A stretch of DNA of 10,413 nt from an uncultured Collinsella sp. Its GTDB lineage: Bacteria; Actinomycetota; Coriobacteriia; Coriobacteriales; Coriobacteriaceae. Shown piece by piece: positions 1 to 6,349 of the stretch; the first letter of the stretch is position 1, and the number at the start of each line of letters is the position of its first letter. The notes beneath the pieces are model-generated. The model was not told the DNA's origin. It saw only the letters and a program-made list of their open reading frames with translations, and searched no databases. The stretch is taken from NCBI GenBank assembly GCA_900757705.1, contig CAAEOW010000112.1, positions 1 through 10,413 on the forward strand, read 5' to 3'. The position numbers were made by a program, and so were the translations under genes.

Positions 1-4
1 CAGA

Positions 5-19
5 GATGTGGTGTAAGAG
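5..19 (+). repeat. Left terminal inverted repeat of the IS256-type element
   Basis: This 15-bp sequence matches the reverse complement of 1470-1484 with one mismatch, at its third base. It lies almost at the window edge, so the left target flank is not visible. Confidence 0.85.
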
Positions 20-56
20 GCGGGGCATGCCCCGCCTCCGCCCTTTCTTGAAAGGG
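17..56. terminator. Two palindromes at the left end of the IS, possible barrier to read-through
   Basis: Positions 17-38 form a perfect 22-bp palindrome centred on GGGGCATGCCCC. Positions 41-56 form a second exact dyad (CCCTTTC, two-base gap, GAAAGGG). Neither is followed by a strong U-tract. Hairpins between a terminal repeat and a transposase start commonly protect the element from transcription entering from outside, by termination or by masking the ribosome binding site. That role is inferred here. Confidence 0.5.
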
Positions 57-102
57 AGGGGACACCGCCTAGAATTCGTCGTTGGAGTAATGAAGGTGAC
101 GA

Positions 103-1437
103 ATGGAAGGAAAGGCGATGCCCCAAGAAGAGAGTGTACTGCGCCTCGGCCGCGACGAGGCCCTCGAGGCGGCGAGGCTTTGGCAGGAGTGCGGCGACGC
201 GCGCGAGTTCGCGTGCAGGGTACTGGGCAGCGTGATGAACGCGCTGATGGACTCCGAGGCCCAGCAGATGTGCGGCGCGAGCCGCAACGAGCGCAGTTAC
301 GGCAGGGAGAACAGCCGCAACGGCTACCGCCCCAGGTCGCTCAAGACCGCCGTGGGCGACGTGGAGCTCGAGATACCCAAGCTCAGGCACGGCACCTACT
401 ACCCCGAGGGCATGCTCGCGCGATGGTCGCGCGTCGACACCTCGGTGGCCGCCATCGTGCAGGAGATGTACGTATGCGGCGTGTCCACCCGCAAGGTCGA
501 GCGCGTGGCGTCCAAGCTGGGCATATCCTCGCTGTCGAGCTCGGAGGTCTCGAGCCTCTGCTCCGACCTCGACGCCGAGGTGGCGGAGTTCCGCCGCCGC
601 GACCTGTCGGGCACGCCGTGCTGCTACCTGTGGCTCGACGCCACCTACATGAGCTGCAGGGTCGGCTCGTCGGTCGTCTCGCAGGGCGTCGTGACCGCGA
701 TCGGGCTGGGCGCCGACGGGCGCAAGCACTTCCTGGGCTGCGACGTGGTCGACACCGAGAGCGAGGACTCCTGGGCGGCATTCCTCGGCGGGCTGCGCGA
801 GCGCGGGCTGGCCGGCGTTCGCCTCGTGGTCTCCGACAGCCACGCCGGGCTCGTGGCCGCCGTCTCGCGCCTGTTCCAGGGCTGCGCCTGGCAGCGCTGC
901 GTGACGCACCTGCAGCGCAACCTCCAGAGCGCCTGCTCGGGCAGGCCCGAGGACTCCAAGGCGGCCGTCAGGGACCTCGTGCACGCCGCGGTCTACCAGG
1001 ACGACCCCGACCTCGCGCGCTGCGTGTGGGCCGAGGCGGCGCCCTGGGTGGCGTCGGTGTCCGCCAGGGCCGGCGAGGTCTTCGAGCAGGCCGAGGACTC
1101 CGCGCTGGCGTTCACGGCCTTCCCCAGGGCGCACTGGGCCAAGCTCCGCACCAACAACGTCCAGGAGCGCGCCAACCGCGAGATCAAGCGCCGCTACAGG
1201 GTCGTGCAGTCCTTCCCCTCGAGGGAGTCGATGCTGCGCCTGACGTGCGCGAGCCTCATGGAGACCGAGGGACAGTGGTCCCAGCAGCGCGTGTTCTCCG
1301 AGGCCTCGGCCGCCGAGGGCTTCGCCGAGCCCGCGGACAGGCCGGCCCCGACAGAGGGGAGGCGCCGCGCGCTCGGGCGGCGCGCCAGGGAGATAGTGGA
1401 CGAGATAGTCGAGAGGCGCGGTCTCAAGAAGGAGTAA
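103..1437 (+). CDS. IS256-family DDE transposase
   Basis: The 444-residue protein catalyses excision and insertion of the surrounding element. It carries the family's catalytic signature: Asp179 in the WLDATY motif, Asp245 in VSDSHAGL, and Glu355 in NNVQERANREIKRR. The second and third acidic residues are 110 apart, as expected for the helical insertion domain of this family. The WQRCVTHLQRN segment after the second Asp is another Mutator/IS256 hallmark. An N-terminal region with the NGYRPR motif precedes the catalytic core. The frame is open throughout, so the enzyme is probably active. The start is uncertain. ATG 103 has AGGTGA just upstream, while ATG 118 (MPQEES) has GGAAGG at 105-110 with better spacing, giving 439 residues. 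The length is slightly above the common 390-420 residues. Confidence 0.95.
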   Translation: MEGKAMPQEESVLRLGRDEALEAARLWQECGDAREFACRVLGSVMNALMDSEAQQMCGASRNERSYGRENSRNGYRPRSLKTAVGDVELEIPKLRHGTYYPEGMLARWSRVDTSVAAIVQEMYVCGVSTRKVERVASKLGISSLSSSEVSSLCSDLDAEVAEFRRRDLSGTPCCYLWLDATYMSCRVGSSVVSQGVVTAIGLGADGRKHFLGCDVVDTESEDSWAAFLGGLRERGLAGVRLVVSDSHAGLVAAVSRLFQGCAWQRCVTHLQRNLQSACSGRPEDSKAAVRDLVHAAVYQDDPDLARCVWAEAAPWVASVSARAGEVFEQAEDSALAFTAFPRAHWAKLRTNNVQERANREIKRRYRVVQSFPSRESMLRLTCASLMETEGQWSQQRVFSEASAAEGFAEPADRPAPTEGRRRALGRRAREIVDEIVERRGLKKE

Positions 1438-1469
1438 CATCGGGACTTGCAGCGACGGACCTCGGGACG

Positions 1470-1484
1470 CTCTTACACCACGTC
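1470..1484 (-). repeat. Right terminal inverted repeat of the IS256-type element
   Basis: CTCTTACACCACGTC is the partner of the left end. It lies 33 bp after the transposase stop codon, a normal distance for this family. Confidence 0.85.
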
Positions 1485-1509
1485 TGCGCGCGCCACCGCG
1501 CCATCCAGA

Positions 1510-1747
1510 CCCCGTGGACAAAAAATGGCAAATATGAGTACTGTCACCTTTTTAGTAACAGCCAAAACTGCCCCAAACGACATCTTTGCGGCCTAGATAT
1601 GCCTTCAAATTGATCAAAACGCCCGGTAGCATGCTTCTGCGTGCCAACGTTAATGAACATATTTACTGTTGTGTCTAATATCTTATAAGGTCGATATGAT
1701 ACTAAGCTAGCAACAGTACTCATATTTGCCATTTTTTGTCCACGGGG
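1510..1747. repeat. AT-rich 238-bp block bounded by perfect 35-bp inverted repeats
   Basis: Positions 1510-1544 are the exact reverse complement of 1713-1747, a 35-bp match that begins CCCCGTGGACAAAAAATGG. The symmetry resumes further in, where 1552-1560 pairs with 1697-1705 at 8 of 9 positions. The 168-bp interior is markedly AT-rich compared with the IS on the left and the gene on the right. It contains no convincing gene and no transposase. The block starts 25 bp after the IS end. Size and architecture resemble a MITE-like non-autonomous element or a dispersed intergenic repeat. The flanks (CATCCAGA on the left, TATGCCGC on the right) show no clear target duplication. It could instead be a long cruciform or RNA hairpin upstream of the DAHP synthase gene. 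Confidence 0.75.
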
Positions 1748-1785
1748 TATGCCGCAGAAGATCCAACTTGCTCCAGCATGTCGTA

Positions 1786-1806
1786 CGCCGGTCCCCCCTT
1801 CCGGCG
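1786..1806. other. GC-rich hairpin upstream of the DAHP synthase gene
   Basis: CGCCGG at 1786-1791 pairs with CCGGCG at 1801-1806 around a pyrimidine-rich nine-base loop. No U-tract follows on either strand, so it is not a canonical terminator. It lies outside the predicted transcript of the next gene. Confidence 0.35.
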
Positions 1807-1842
1807 AGTGCCGACATTTCCCCAGATAAAACCGACCAAAAT

Positions 1843-1867
1843 AAACCTGTCCCTTTTCGGCAGGTTT
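1843..1867. other. Small dyad directly upstream of the -35 element
   Basis: AAACCTG at 1843-1849 pairs with CAGGTTT at 1861-1867, with two further inner G-C pairs around a CTTTTC loop. Read on the minus strand, the stem is followed by ATTTTGG, so it could be a weak leftward terminator. Its right arm ends four bases before the -35 hexamer, which also allows a role as a protein-binding site controlling the DAHP synthase promoter. The choice between these is open. Confidence 0.35.
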
Positions 1868-1870
1868 CGC

Positions 1871-1899
1871 TTGCACTTTAGCGTGCGACAGCGGATAAT
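1871..1899 (+). promoter_or_regulatory. Sigma70-type promoter for the DAHP synthase gene
   Basis: TTGCAC (1871-1876) and GATAAT (1894-1899) are separated by exactly 17 bp. Each matches the housekeeping consensus at five of six positions. Transcription would start near 1906, giving a leader of roughly 47 bases before the ATG. No leader peptide rich in aromatic residues is evident in that short leader, so transcript attenuation by translation looks unlikely. Confidence 0.7.
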
Positions 1900-1952
1900 G
1901 CCGAGCATTCGACAATGTTCTCGTTGCCATCAATTGATTGAGGAGGCCCCGT

Positions 1953-2984
1953 ATGGCCATGGAATTCAAACGCAGGCTGCCGATCCCCATGGAGATCCGC
2001 GAGGAAATGCCGCTTTCCGCCGAGCTTACCGCCAAAAAGCAGGCATTCGACGCCGAGGTCGCCAAGGTCTTTACCGGCGAGGACGCACGCAAGGTGCTCA
2101 TCATTGGCCCGTGCTCTGCCGATCGCGAGGACTCGGTGCTCGAGTACATGAACCGCCTGGCCAAAACCGCCGAGGAGGTCAAGGACAAGCTCATCATCAT
2201 CCCGCGTGTTTACACCAACAAGCCGCGCACCAAGGGCACCGGCTACAAGGGCCTGCTGCACAACCCCGACCCCGAGGCGCCCGATGACCTGCTCGAAGGC
2301 GTTAAGGCCATCCGCCACATGCACCTGCGTGTCATCGAGGAGACCGGTTTCTTTACCGCCGACGAGATGCTCTACCCGTCCAATTACCAGTACCTCGTTG
2401 ACCTGCTGAGCTATGTTGCCGTGGGCGCACGCTCGGTCGAAAACCAGGAGCATCGCCTGGTGTCGAGCGGCATTTCGGTACCCGTTGGCATGAAGAATCC
2501 CACTGCCGGCTCTACCACCGTTATGCTCAACTCCATTTACGCCGCGCAGGCGCACCAGAGCTTCATCTTCCGCAACTGGGAGGTTGAGTGTGACGGCAAC
2601 CCGCTCGCACACGCCGTTATGCGTGGCTACATCGGTCTCGATGGGCGTACCTACCCCAACTACCACTACGAACACCTGGAGCGCCTGGCCGAGCGCTATA
2701 CCGAGCATGCCGGCTACGCCAATCCGGCAGCGATCATCGACTGCAACCATGACAACTCGGGCAAGCGTCCGCTGGAGCAGTATCGCATTTGCAAGGAAGT
2801 GCTCGACAGCTGCCGCCGCAACGAGTCCATCTCCAAGCTGGTCAAGGGCTTTATGATCGAGTCTTACCTGGAGGACGGCAACCAACCGGTCGACGGCGGC
2901 GTCTTTGGCAAGTCGATCACCGATCCGTGCCTGGGCTGGGAAAAGACCGACTACCTCATCCACGAGATCGCAGAGCGGGTGTAG
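1953..2984 (+). CDS. 3-deoxy-7-phosphoheptulonate (DAHP) synthase, class I AroF/AroG type
   Basis: This cytoplasmic enzyme condenses phosphoenolpyruvate and erythrose 4-phosphate to DAHP, the entry step of the shikimate pathway to Phe, Tyr and Trp. The 343-residue length is close to the 350 of E. coli AroG. The metal-binding residues of the family are all in place: Cys54 in IIGPCSADRED, His265 in IIDCNHDNSGK, Glu303 in GFMIESYLEDGNQ, and Asp324 in GKSITDPCLGW. The KPRTKGTGYKGLLHNPD and VGARSVENQEHR blocks are also typical. The start is ATG 1953, because AGGAGG at 1941-1946 sits six bases upstream; the in-frame TTG at 1938 would begin before the ribosome binding site. It has its own promoter and no co-directional gene follows, so it appears monocistronic. 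Which aromatic amino acid inhibits it cannot be read from the sequence, so no symbol is assigned. Confidence 0.95.
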   Translation: MAMEFKRRLPIPMEIREEMPLSAELTAKKQAFDAEVAKVFTGEDARKVLIIGPCSADREDSVLEYMNRLAKTAEEVKDKLIIIPRVYTNKPRTKGTGYKGLLHNPDPEAPDDLLEGVKAIRHMHLRVIEETGFFTADEMLYPSNYQYLVDLLSYVAVGARSVENQEHRLVSSGISVPVGMKNPTAGSTTVMLNSIYAAQAHQSFIFRNWEVECDGNPLAHAVMRGYIGLDGRTYPNYHYEHLERLAERYTEHAGYANPAAIIDCNHDNSGKRPLEQYRICKEVLDSCRRNESISKLVKGFMIESYLEDGNQPVDGGVFGKSITDPCLGWEKTDYLIHEIAERV

Positions 2985-3012
2985 GTTACGGCGTTTTACC
3001 AAACCGCGTAAC
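2985..3012 (+). terminator. Hairpin immediately after the DAHP synthase stop codon
   Basis: GTTAC pairs with GTAAC at the two ends. Inside, GCG pairs with CGC and TTT with AAA around an ACC loop, with one bulge and one mismatch. It begins at the base after the stop codon, the right place for a 3'-end structure. The absence of a following U-tract makes it a weak intrinsic terminator or simply a 3' stabiliser. Confidence 0.4.
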
Positions 3013-3140
3013 TACTCGACGCTGCGCGGGCCGCAACGCTCTTTATCTCGGAATCGAACGTAAAGAAGCACGTCAACGCTATCTACCACAAGCTTGGTGT
3101 CTCAAATCGTATGGGTCTCGCAGCCCTCCTGTTGCCATAA
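3012..3140 (+). pseudogene. C-terminal remnant of a LuxR-family DNA-binding domain
   Basis: The frame ending at TAA 3138-3140 reads ARAATLFISESNVKKHV, then NAIYHKLGVSNRMGLAALLLP. This is the recognition-helix half of a LuxR/NarL helix-turn-helix: LFIS..xVKxHVxxIxxKLGVSxR. An in-frame TAA at 3009-3011 blocks it upstream. There is no start codon or ribosome binding site, and the first helices of the domain are missing. Only about 42 codons remain, so it is best read as the tail of a deleted regulator gene. The segment closely resembles the corresponding part of the intact LuxR regulator at 5237-6199, though it lies on the opposite strand. It may mark the edge of an old deletion or insertion next to the DAHP synthase gene. 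Confidence 0.75.
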
Positions 3141-3177
3141 GCGGCTTGGACTCATTCCACGCACCGATGCACATGAC

Positions 3178-3217
3178 ATAAAAGCGCCGCCGCGAACGCT
3201 CACGCATCCGCGGCGGC
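3178..3217 (-). terminator. Rho-independent terminator of the amidohydrolase gene
   Basis: GCCGCCGCG (3186-3194) and CGCGGCGGC (3209-3217) form a perfect nine-pair stem. Read on the minus strand, it is followed by GCTTTTAT, a short U-tract. It lies about 80 bases past the amidohydrolase stop codon. It also faces the end of the rightward DAHP synthase unit and may stop transcripts from that side less efficiently. Confidence 0.75.
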
Positions 3218-3295
3218 CTGCGCTAAATCGCGACGACGGCTGGCAACCAAGCGTTCTGCCGAGCAAATCGTCCGCTCTTCACCTCGATCGACCGA

Positions 3296-5098
3296 TTATC
3301 CCTCGTATACGATACGGCCATCGGAGATAGTGAACAGGACCTTGGTATCGGAGATCTTCTTGGGATCGCAATGAAGGATGTCTTGGTCGAGCACCGTGAG
3401 ATCGGCGAGCTTGCCCACCTCGAGCGTACCGATTTTATCCTCCATGTAGTTCTCGAAGGCAACGTTTTTGGTATATGCCTCGAGCGCCTGATATGCCGTG
3501 ATGGCCTGCTCGGGCCAACGGTACATATCGGTGTCCTCCTCCTCGGGATACGGGCTGTTGCGCGTAACGGCCACCTCGATCTCCTCGAGCGGCGCATAGC
3601 CGGTGACCGGGCCATCGCTCGCACCGGAGATAAAGCAGCCGGCCTCGAGCATGTTCTTGACGGGGTAGAACTTCATGGCGCGATCCTCACCCACCATGGC
3701 GATCTCGAGGTCGCACAAAGAATCGTGATACATCCACAGGAACTGCAGCGCGCACACGATGTCGAGATCGGCGACGCGCTGAATGTCCTCGTCGGTGATT
3801 GCGCACACATGCGTCATGGTGTTGCGGCGATCATCGCGCTCGCCGTTCTCCTTGACGCAGCGCTCGTAGGCATCGAGTGTATTGTGGACGGCGCCGTCGC
3901 CGATCGCGTGAACATGAATCTGAACACCCTCTTTGTCGAGGGCGGCCACCATGTCGCTGAACTCCTGCTGATCCCAGACGGACTCGCCGTGCCAGTCATC
4001 GCCCTTACCGGCGGCGGAGGTATATGGCTCGAGCATCACGGCGCTGCCGCCCTCGGTAACGCCATCGGAGTAGATCTTGACCGTACCGGTAGAGATCATG
4101 TTGCTATCGAACTTCTTGAGGTCCTTCACGGTTTTAAGGGCCTCTTTAGCCGTCATGCCGGGCACAATGGTAGGAAGTACTCGCATGCGCAGGTTAAGCT
4201 TGCCATCTTTCTCAAGGTCAGTATAGAACTGGCAATCCTGTGCCGTAGACTTTCCCACGACGCTTATGTTGGTAATGCCGGTGATGCCGTATTTCGTAGC
4301 CACCTGCTGGTACTTGTCGATAGCGTTCTCAAGCTCCTTGTCCGTATGCTCGACGGAGACAACCTCCCTCACCATAGTGGCAGCAGAATCGATCAAGTAG
4401 CCAGTCGCCTCGCCGTTTGCATCGCGGGTGATGATGCCGCCCGTGGGATTGGGGGTATCGTTATCGATGCCCGCAAGCTCGAGCGCACGGCTGTTGACCC
4501 ACACCGAATGATAGGAAACATCGCACAGCATGATGGGCTTATCGGAGCAGATCTCATCGAGAATGGACTTGTTGGGGCCGGGATTGGTGCCATCCTCTTG
4601 CTCGAAGGCGTTGATCATGAACGAGCCGCCAACGTAAGCCTCATCATCGGGATGCTTGGTTACAAAATCACTGATCACCTTCTTATACTCATCGATCGTG
4701 GTGCTCTTGGTAAGATCGATCTCGTACAGCGCGGTCACCCAGTTGCCCGGAGCGTGGATATGGCCGTCCATAAAGCCGGGGGTCACCATACCGCCATCGA
4801 GATCGATGACGCGCGTGTTGTCATCGATGTACTCGTCAACACCGGAGTCTTCGCCTACATATACGATTTTGTTGCCCGAGACAGCCAGGGCGGCCGCGGT
4901 GTCGCCCTCTTTGACCATCGTCTGAATCGTGCCGTTACGAAAGACGATGGATGCCTTATCGGAAATCGCGCTGCCGGTGCTTCCGGCATTTGAAGAATTG
5001 TTGGCGCAGCCGGCGGCACCCACCGCAACAGCCGCGGCGCCCAACGTGCTCAGGCCGAGAAAGCTTCTACGGGAAACGGGAGGGATAGAGGTCTTCAT
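3296..5098 (-). CDS. Tat-exported lipoprotein amidohydrolase (YtcJ-like, amidohydrolase family 3)
   Basis: This 600-residue metal-dependent hydrolase probably cleaves an amide or cyclic C-N bond; its substrate is unknown. The N-terminus has a twin-arginine motif (SRRSFLGLS, Arg10-Arg11), an Ala/Val-rich core and a lipobox ending AAGC at Cys31. The folded enzyme should therefore be exported by Tat and anchored outside the membrane. Family marks in order: GFMDGHIH with metal ligands His113 and His115, VKIYSDG near 344, HVHAIGDGAVHNTLDAYE with His395 and His397, MTHVC with His430, SDGP with Asp495, and GTLEVGKLADLTVLD near the end. ATG 5098 is chosen because AAGGTGGG lies a few bases upstream; the in-frame GTG at 5107 falls inside that ribosome binding site. 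The gene lies 138 bp downstream of a membrane LuxR regulator on the same strand, suggesting an inducible extracellular enzyme. Most family members are intracellular, so export is notable. Confidence 0.9.
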   Translation of the reverse strand: MKTSIPPVSRRSFLGLSTLGAAAVAVGAAGCANNSSNAGSTGSAISDKASIVFRNGTIQTMVKEGDTAAALAVSGNKIVYVGEDSGVDEYIDDNTRVIDLDGGMVTPGFMDGHIHAPGNWVTALYEIDLTKSTTIDEYKKVISDFVTKHPDDEAYVGGSFMINAFEQEDGTNPGPNKSILDEICSDKPIMLCDVSYHSVWVNSRALELAGIDNDTPNPTGGIITRDANGEATGYLIDSAATMVREVVSVEHTDKELENAIDKYQQVATKYGITGITNISVVGKSTAQDCQFYTDLEKDGKLNLRMRVLPTIVPGMTAKEALKTVKDLKKFDSNMISTGTVKIYSDGVTEGGSAVMLEPYTSAAGKGDDWHGESVWDQQEFSDMVAALDKEGVQIHVHAIGDGAVHNTLDAYERCVKENGERDDRRNTMTHVCAITDEDIQRVADLDIVCALQFLWMYHDSLCDLEIAMVGEDRAMKFYPVKNMLEAGCFISGASDGPVTGYAPLEEIEVAVTRNSPYPEEEDTDMYRWPEQAITAYQALEAYTKNVAFENYMEDKIGTLEVGKLADLTVLDQDILHCDPKKISDTKVLFTISDGRIVYEG

Positions 5099-5175
5099 AT
5101 AACCCACCTTTCTGTTGACATCGCCGCGCTTTCGCGACGCTCGCTATCACCTGAATAGCACCCCCCGGTATAAAC

Positions 5176-5187
5176 TTGTCTGCACAA
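5176..5187. promoter_or_regulatory. TTGT-CTGC-ACAA dyad, candidate operator before the amidohydrolase gene
   Basis: A perfect 4-4-4 dyad (TTGTCTGCACAA) lies in the 138-bp gap between the LuxR gene and the amidohydrolase. It is bracketed by CCCCG (5163-5167) and CGGGG (5189-5193). On the minus strand it sits just upstream of a TATACC sequence that could be a -10 element lacking a good -35, as expected at an activator-dependent promoter. Binding by the adjacent LuxR protein is inferred. Confidence 0.4.
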
Positions 5188-5213
5188 ACGGGGTTATTGC
5201 CGTAAGCGGAGGC

Positions 5214-5228
5214 TTATATCCCCTATAA
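5214..5228. promoter_or_regulatory. TTATA-N5-TATAA dyad downstream of the LuxR gene
   Basis: TTATATCCCCTATAA has exact five-base arms (TTATA/TATAA) around a five-base centre. It starts nine bases beyond the LuxR stop and lies about 30 bp upstream of the other dyad on the amidohydrolase side. It could be a second regulator site. Its low complexity means chance is a real alternative. Confidence 0.3.
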
Positions 5229-5236
5229 CCCTGCCT

Positions 5237-6199
5237 TTAACCTGCCCAAAAGTTCTGAAGAAGCTCGGACCGCGATGAGACACCGCATTTACGAAATATC
5301 GTGTGAACATGCGATTTGACCGTGCCGACAGAGATAAATAAATCATTCGCTATGGCGCGGTTATCCTGGCCATCGAGCAGAAGGTCGAGCACTTCGCGTT
5401 CGCGCGCGGAGATATCGTGCTGGTCGCAGAATACCGAGAAGCGGACCTCCGCAATCTGTTTGGCAGAGGTGCCAAACGTTGTGGGCGGAGCAGAAAAGCG
5501 CAACGCCAAGATCTGCGACGCCGTACGAACGGTATATATCGCGGCCACCACGCTCATGATGTTCTCTGGGATGTTTCTGCCGTAGGAATAATACAGGTAA
5601 TCGGTGACTTCGATCCGCCCAATATTCAGCCCGAGAACGCGTACATCCTCGATCAGAACAAACGCCGTCAACACAGCCATCACAATAAGAAACCTGCCGT
5701 AGCGTGCGTAGAAGCTCTTTCGCGCCAACGGCTTGCTTTTGCGGTAGCAGACGAAAATCATGCCAAACGCCACGAACATGAACAAGGAACGCAACGCATA
5801 AAAGGCGAGTTGTTTGATTGAATCGGGCTGCAACACAAGCGACATGGCCTCGAAAGCAGAAAAGGCGATGCAGGGCACGAGCATGTGAAGCCGGCTCATC
5901 TTGTTTACGATCGCCAATGCAAATGCCCACATGCTCGCCATGATTCCAATCGATAGGACGAGTTTCGTTATGGGGTGAGTCATGGGAAATTGGCTGCTGA
6001 GGATATCTGCCATCATCTTACGGCCCTGATACTCATCGAGGAATACGATGGCACTTTCGAGCATGTCGAAGAAAAAGAAGGCCGAGACCGTCAAGTAGCT
6101 TGTTCGATGTGAGACGAGGTACGTGCATACCGATACGCACACCGCCACCATGCAAACCAAGACGAACGTGATTCCGTAGAAGAAGTAGAACGCGCTCAC
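5237..6199 (-). CDS. Membrane-anchored LuxR-family transcriptional regulator
   Basis: The 320-residue protein joins an N-terminal membrane domain to a C-terminal LuxR helix-turn-helix. Hydrophobic segments near residues 5-29, 36-54, 79-98, 104-123, 134-151, 168-184 and perhaps 212-229 suggest six or seven spans. The DNA-binding domain covers about 261-318: ISAREREVLDLLLDG, then NRAIANDLFISVGTVKSHVHTIF and RKCGVSSRSELL. There is no receiver or autoinducer domain, so the membrane part is the likely sensor. This architecture is common and often multicopy in Coriobacteriia, frequently next to secreted or membrane enzymes. The start is GTG 6199, with GAAAGG seven bases upstream. The downstream co-oriented amidohydrolase is the likely target. 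A long nested dyad lies 36 bp upstream of the start and could serve autoregulation. The inducing signal is unknown. Confidence 0.9.
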   Translation of the reverse strand: MSAFYFFYGITFVLVCMVAVCVSVCTYLVSHRTSYLTVSAFFFFDMLESAIVFLDEYQGRKMMADILSSQFPMTHPITKLVLSIGIMASMWAFALAIVNKMSRLHMLVPCIAFSAFEAMSLVLQPDSIKQLAFYALRSLFMFVAFGMIFVCYRKSKPLARKSFYARYGRFLIVMAVLTAFVLIEDVRVLGLNIGRIEVTDYLYYSYGRNIPENIMSVVAAIYTVRTASQILALRFSAPPTTFGTSAKQIAEVRFSVFCDQHDISAREREVLDLLLDGQDNRAIANDLFISVGTVKSHVHTIFRKCGVSSRSELLQNFWAG

Positions 6200-6234
6200 T
6201 ATCGGGCCTTTCGCTTATTGATATGTGCTACGGA

Positions 6235-6284
6235 TAAATTTTGCGCCAAAGACATGCAGATCGCTGTCTTCAGCGCAAAATTTA
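6235..6284. repeat. Nested 50-bp dyad upstream of the LuxR gene
   Basis: TAAATTTTGCGC (6235-6246) is the exact reverse complement of 6273-6284. Inside it, AAGACA (6249-6254) pairs exactly with TGTCTT (6265-6270). The arms are separated by a symmetrical CA/CA mismatch and close on a ten-base centre. Its position in the LuxR upstream region suggests an operator for a dimeric or multimeric regulator. As RNA it would form an 18-pair hairpin with one internal loop. No U-tract follows on either strand. Confidence 0.7.
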
Positions 6285-6349
6285 ACCAAAGAAAGGAGGG
6301 GTGGAAGACGCATATCCCCCACCCCAGCGCATGGGCGAAACTAGCCAGA

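Larger units (their letters stand above)
5..1484 (+). mobile_element. IS256-family insertion sequence, about 1.48 kb
   Basis: The element is defined by terminal inverted repeats around an IS256-type DDE transposase. The left end at 5-19 (GATGTGGTGTAAGAG) matches the reverse complement of 1470-1484 (GACGTGGTGTAAGAG) at 14 of 15 positions. Ends that begin GA and contain a GTGTAA core fit known IS256-family termini. The first 60 bases hold two palindromes between the left end and the transposase. The usual 8-9 bp target duplication cannot be confirmed: only four bases (CAGA) precede the left end, and they do not match the corresponding part of the right flank (TGCGCGCGC). Either the duplication has decayed, or the copy arose by recombination between two elements. 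The element is visibly more GC-rich than the block to its right. Confidence 0.85.

Noticed and set aside
6..1613. Open frame of 535 codons on the plus strand overlapping the transposase
   Set aside because: It is very rich in Arg, Ala and Gly and matches no family. It is a GC-rich shadow of the transposase frame, which has clear catalytic motifs.
1544..2200. Minus-strand frame of 218 codons across the inverted-repeat block
   Set aside because: It runs from the antisense of the DAHP synthase into the AT-rich repeat, with no coherent domain, so it is not treated as a gene.
1878..3002. Open frame of 374 codons on the minus strand across the DAHP synthase
   Set aside because: It is antisense to a gene with conserved metal-binding residues, promoter and ribosome binding site. 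It arises from high-GC codon bias.
3371..4993. Open frame of 540 codons on the plus strand across the amidohydrolase
   Set aside because: It is the antisense of a gene with a signal peptide, ribosome binding site and all family motifs. No recognisable domain appears on the plus strand.
6200..6260. Sigma70 promoter for the LuxR gene (TTGGCG, 18 bp, CATATC)
   Set aside because: The -10 match is only three of six and the spacing is not ideal, so it was not listed.
6298..6325. Leftward intrinsic terminator followed by a U-rich run
   Set aside because: The stem and U-rich stretch look plausible, but no leftward gene lies immediately upstream, so it is mentioned only within the intergenic entry.
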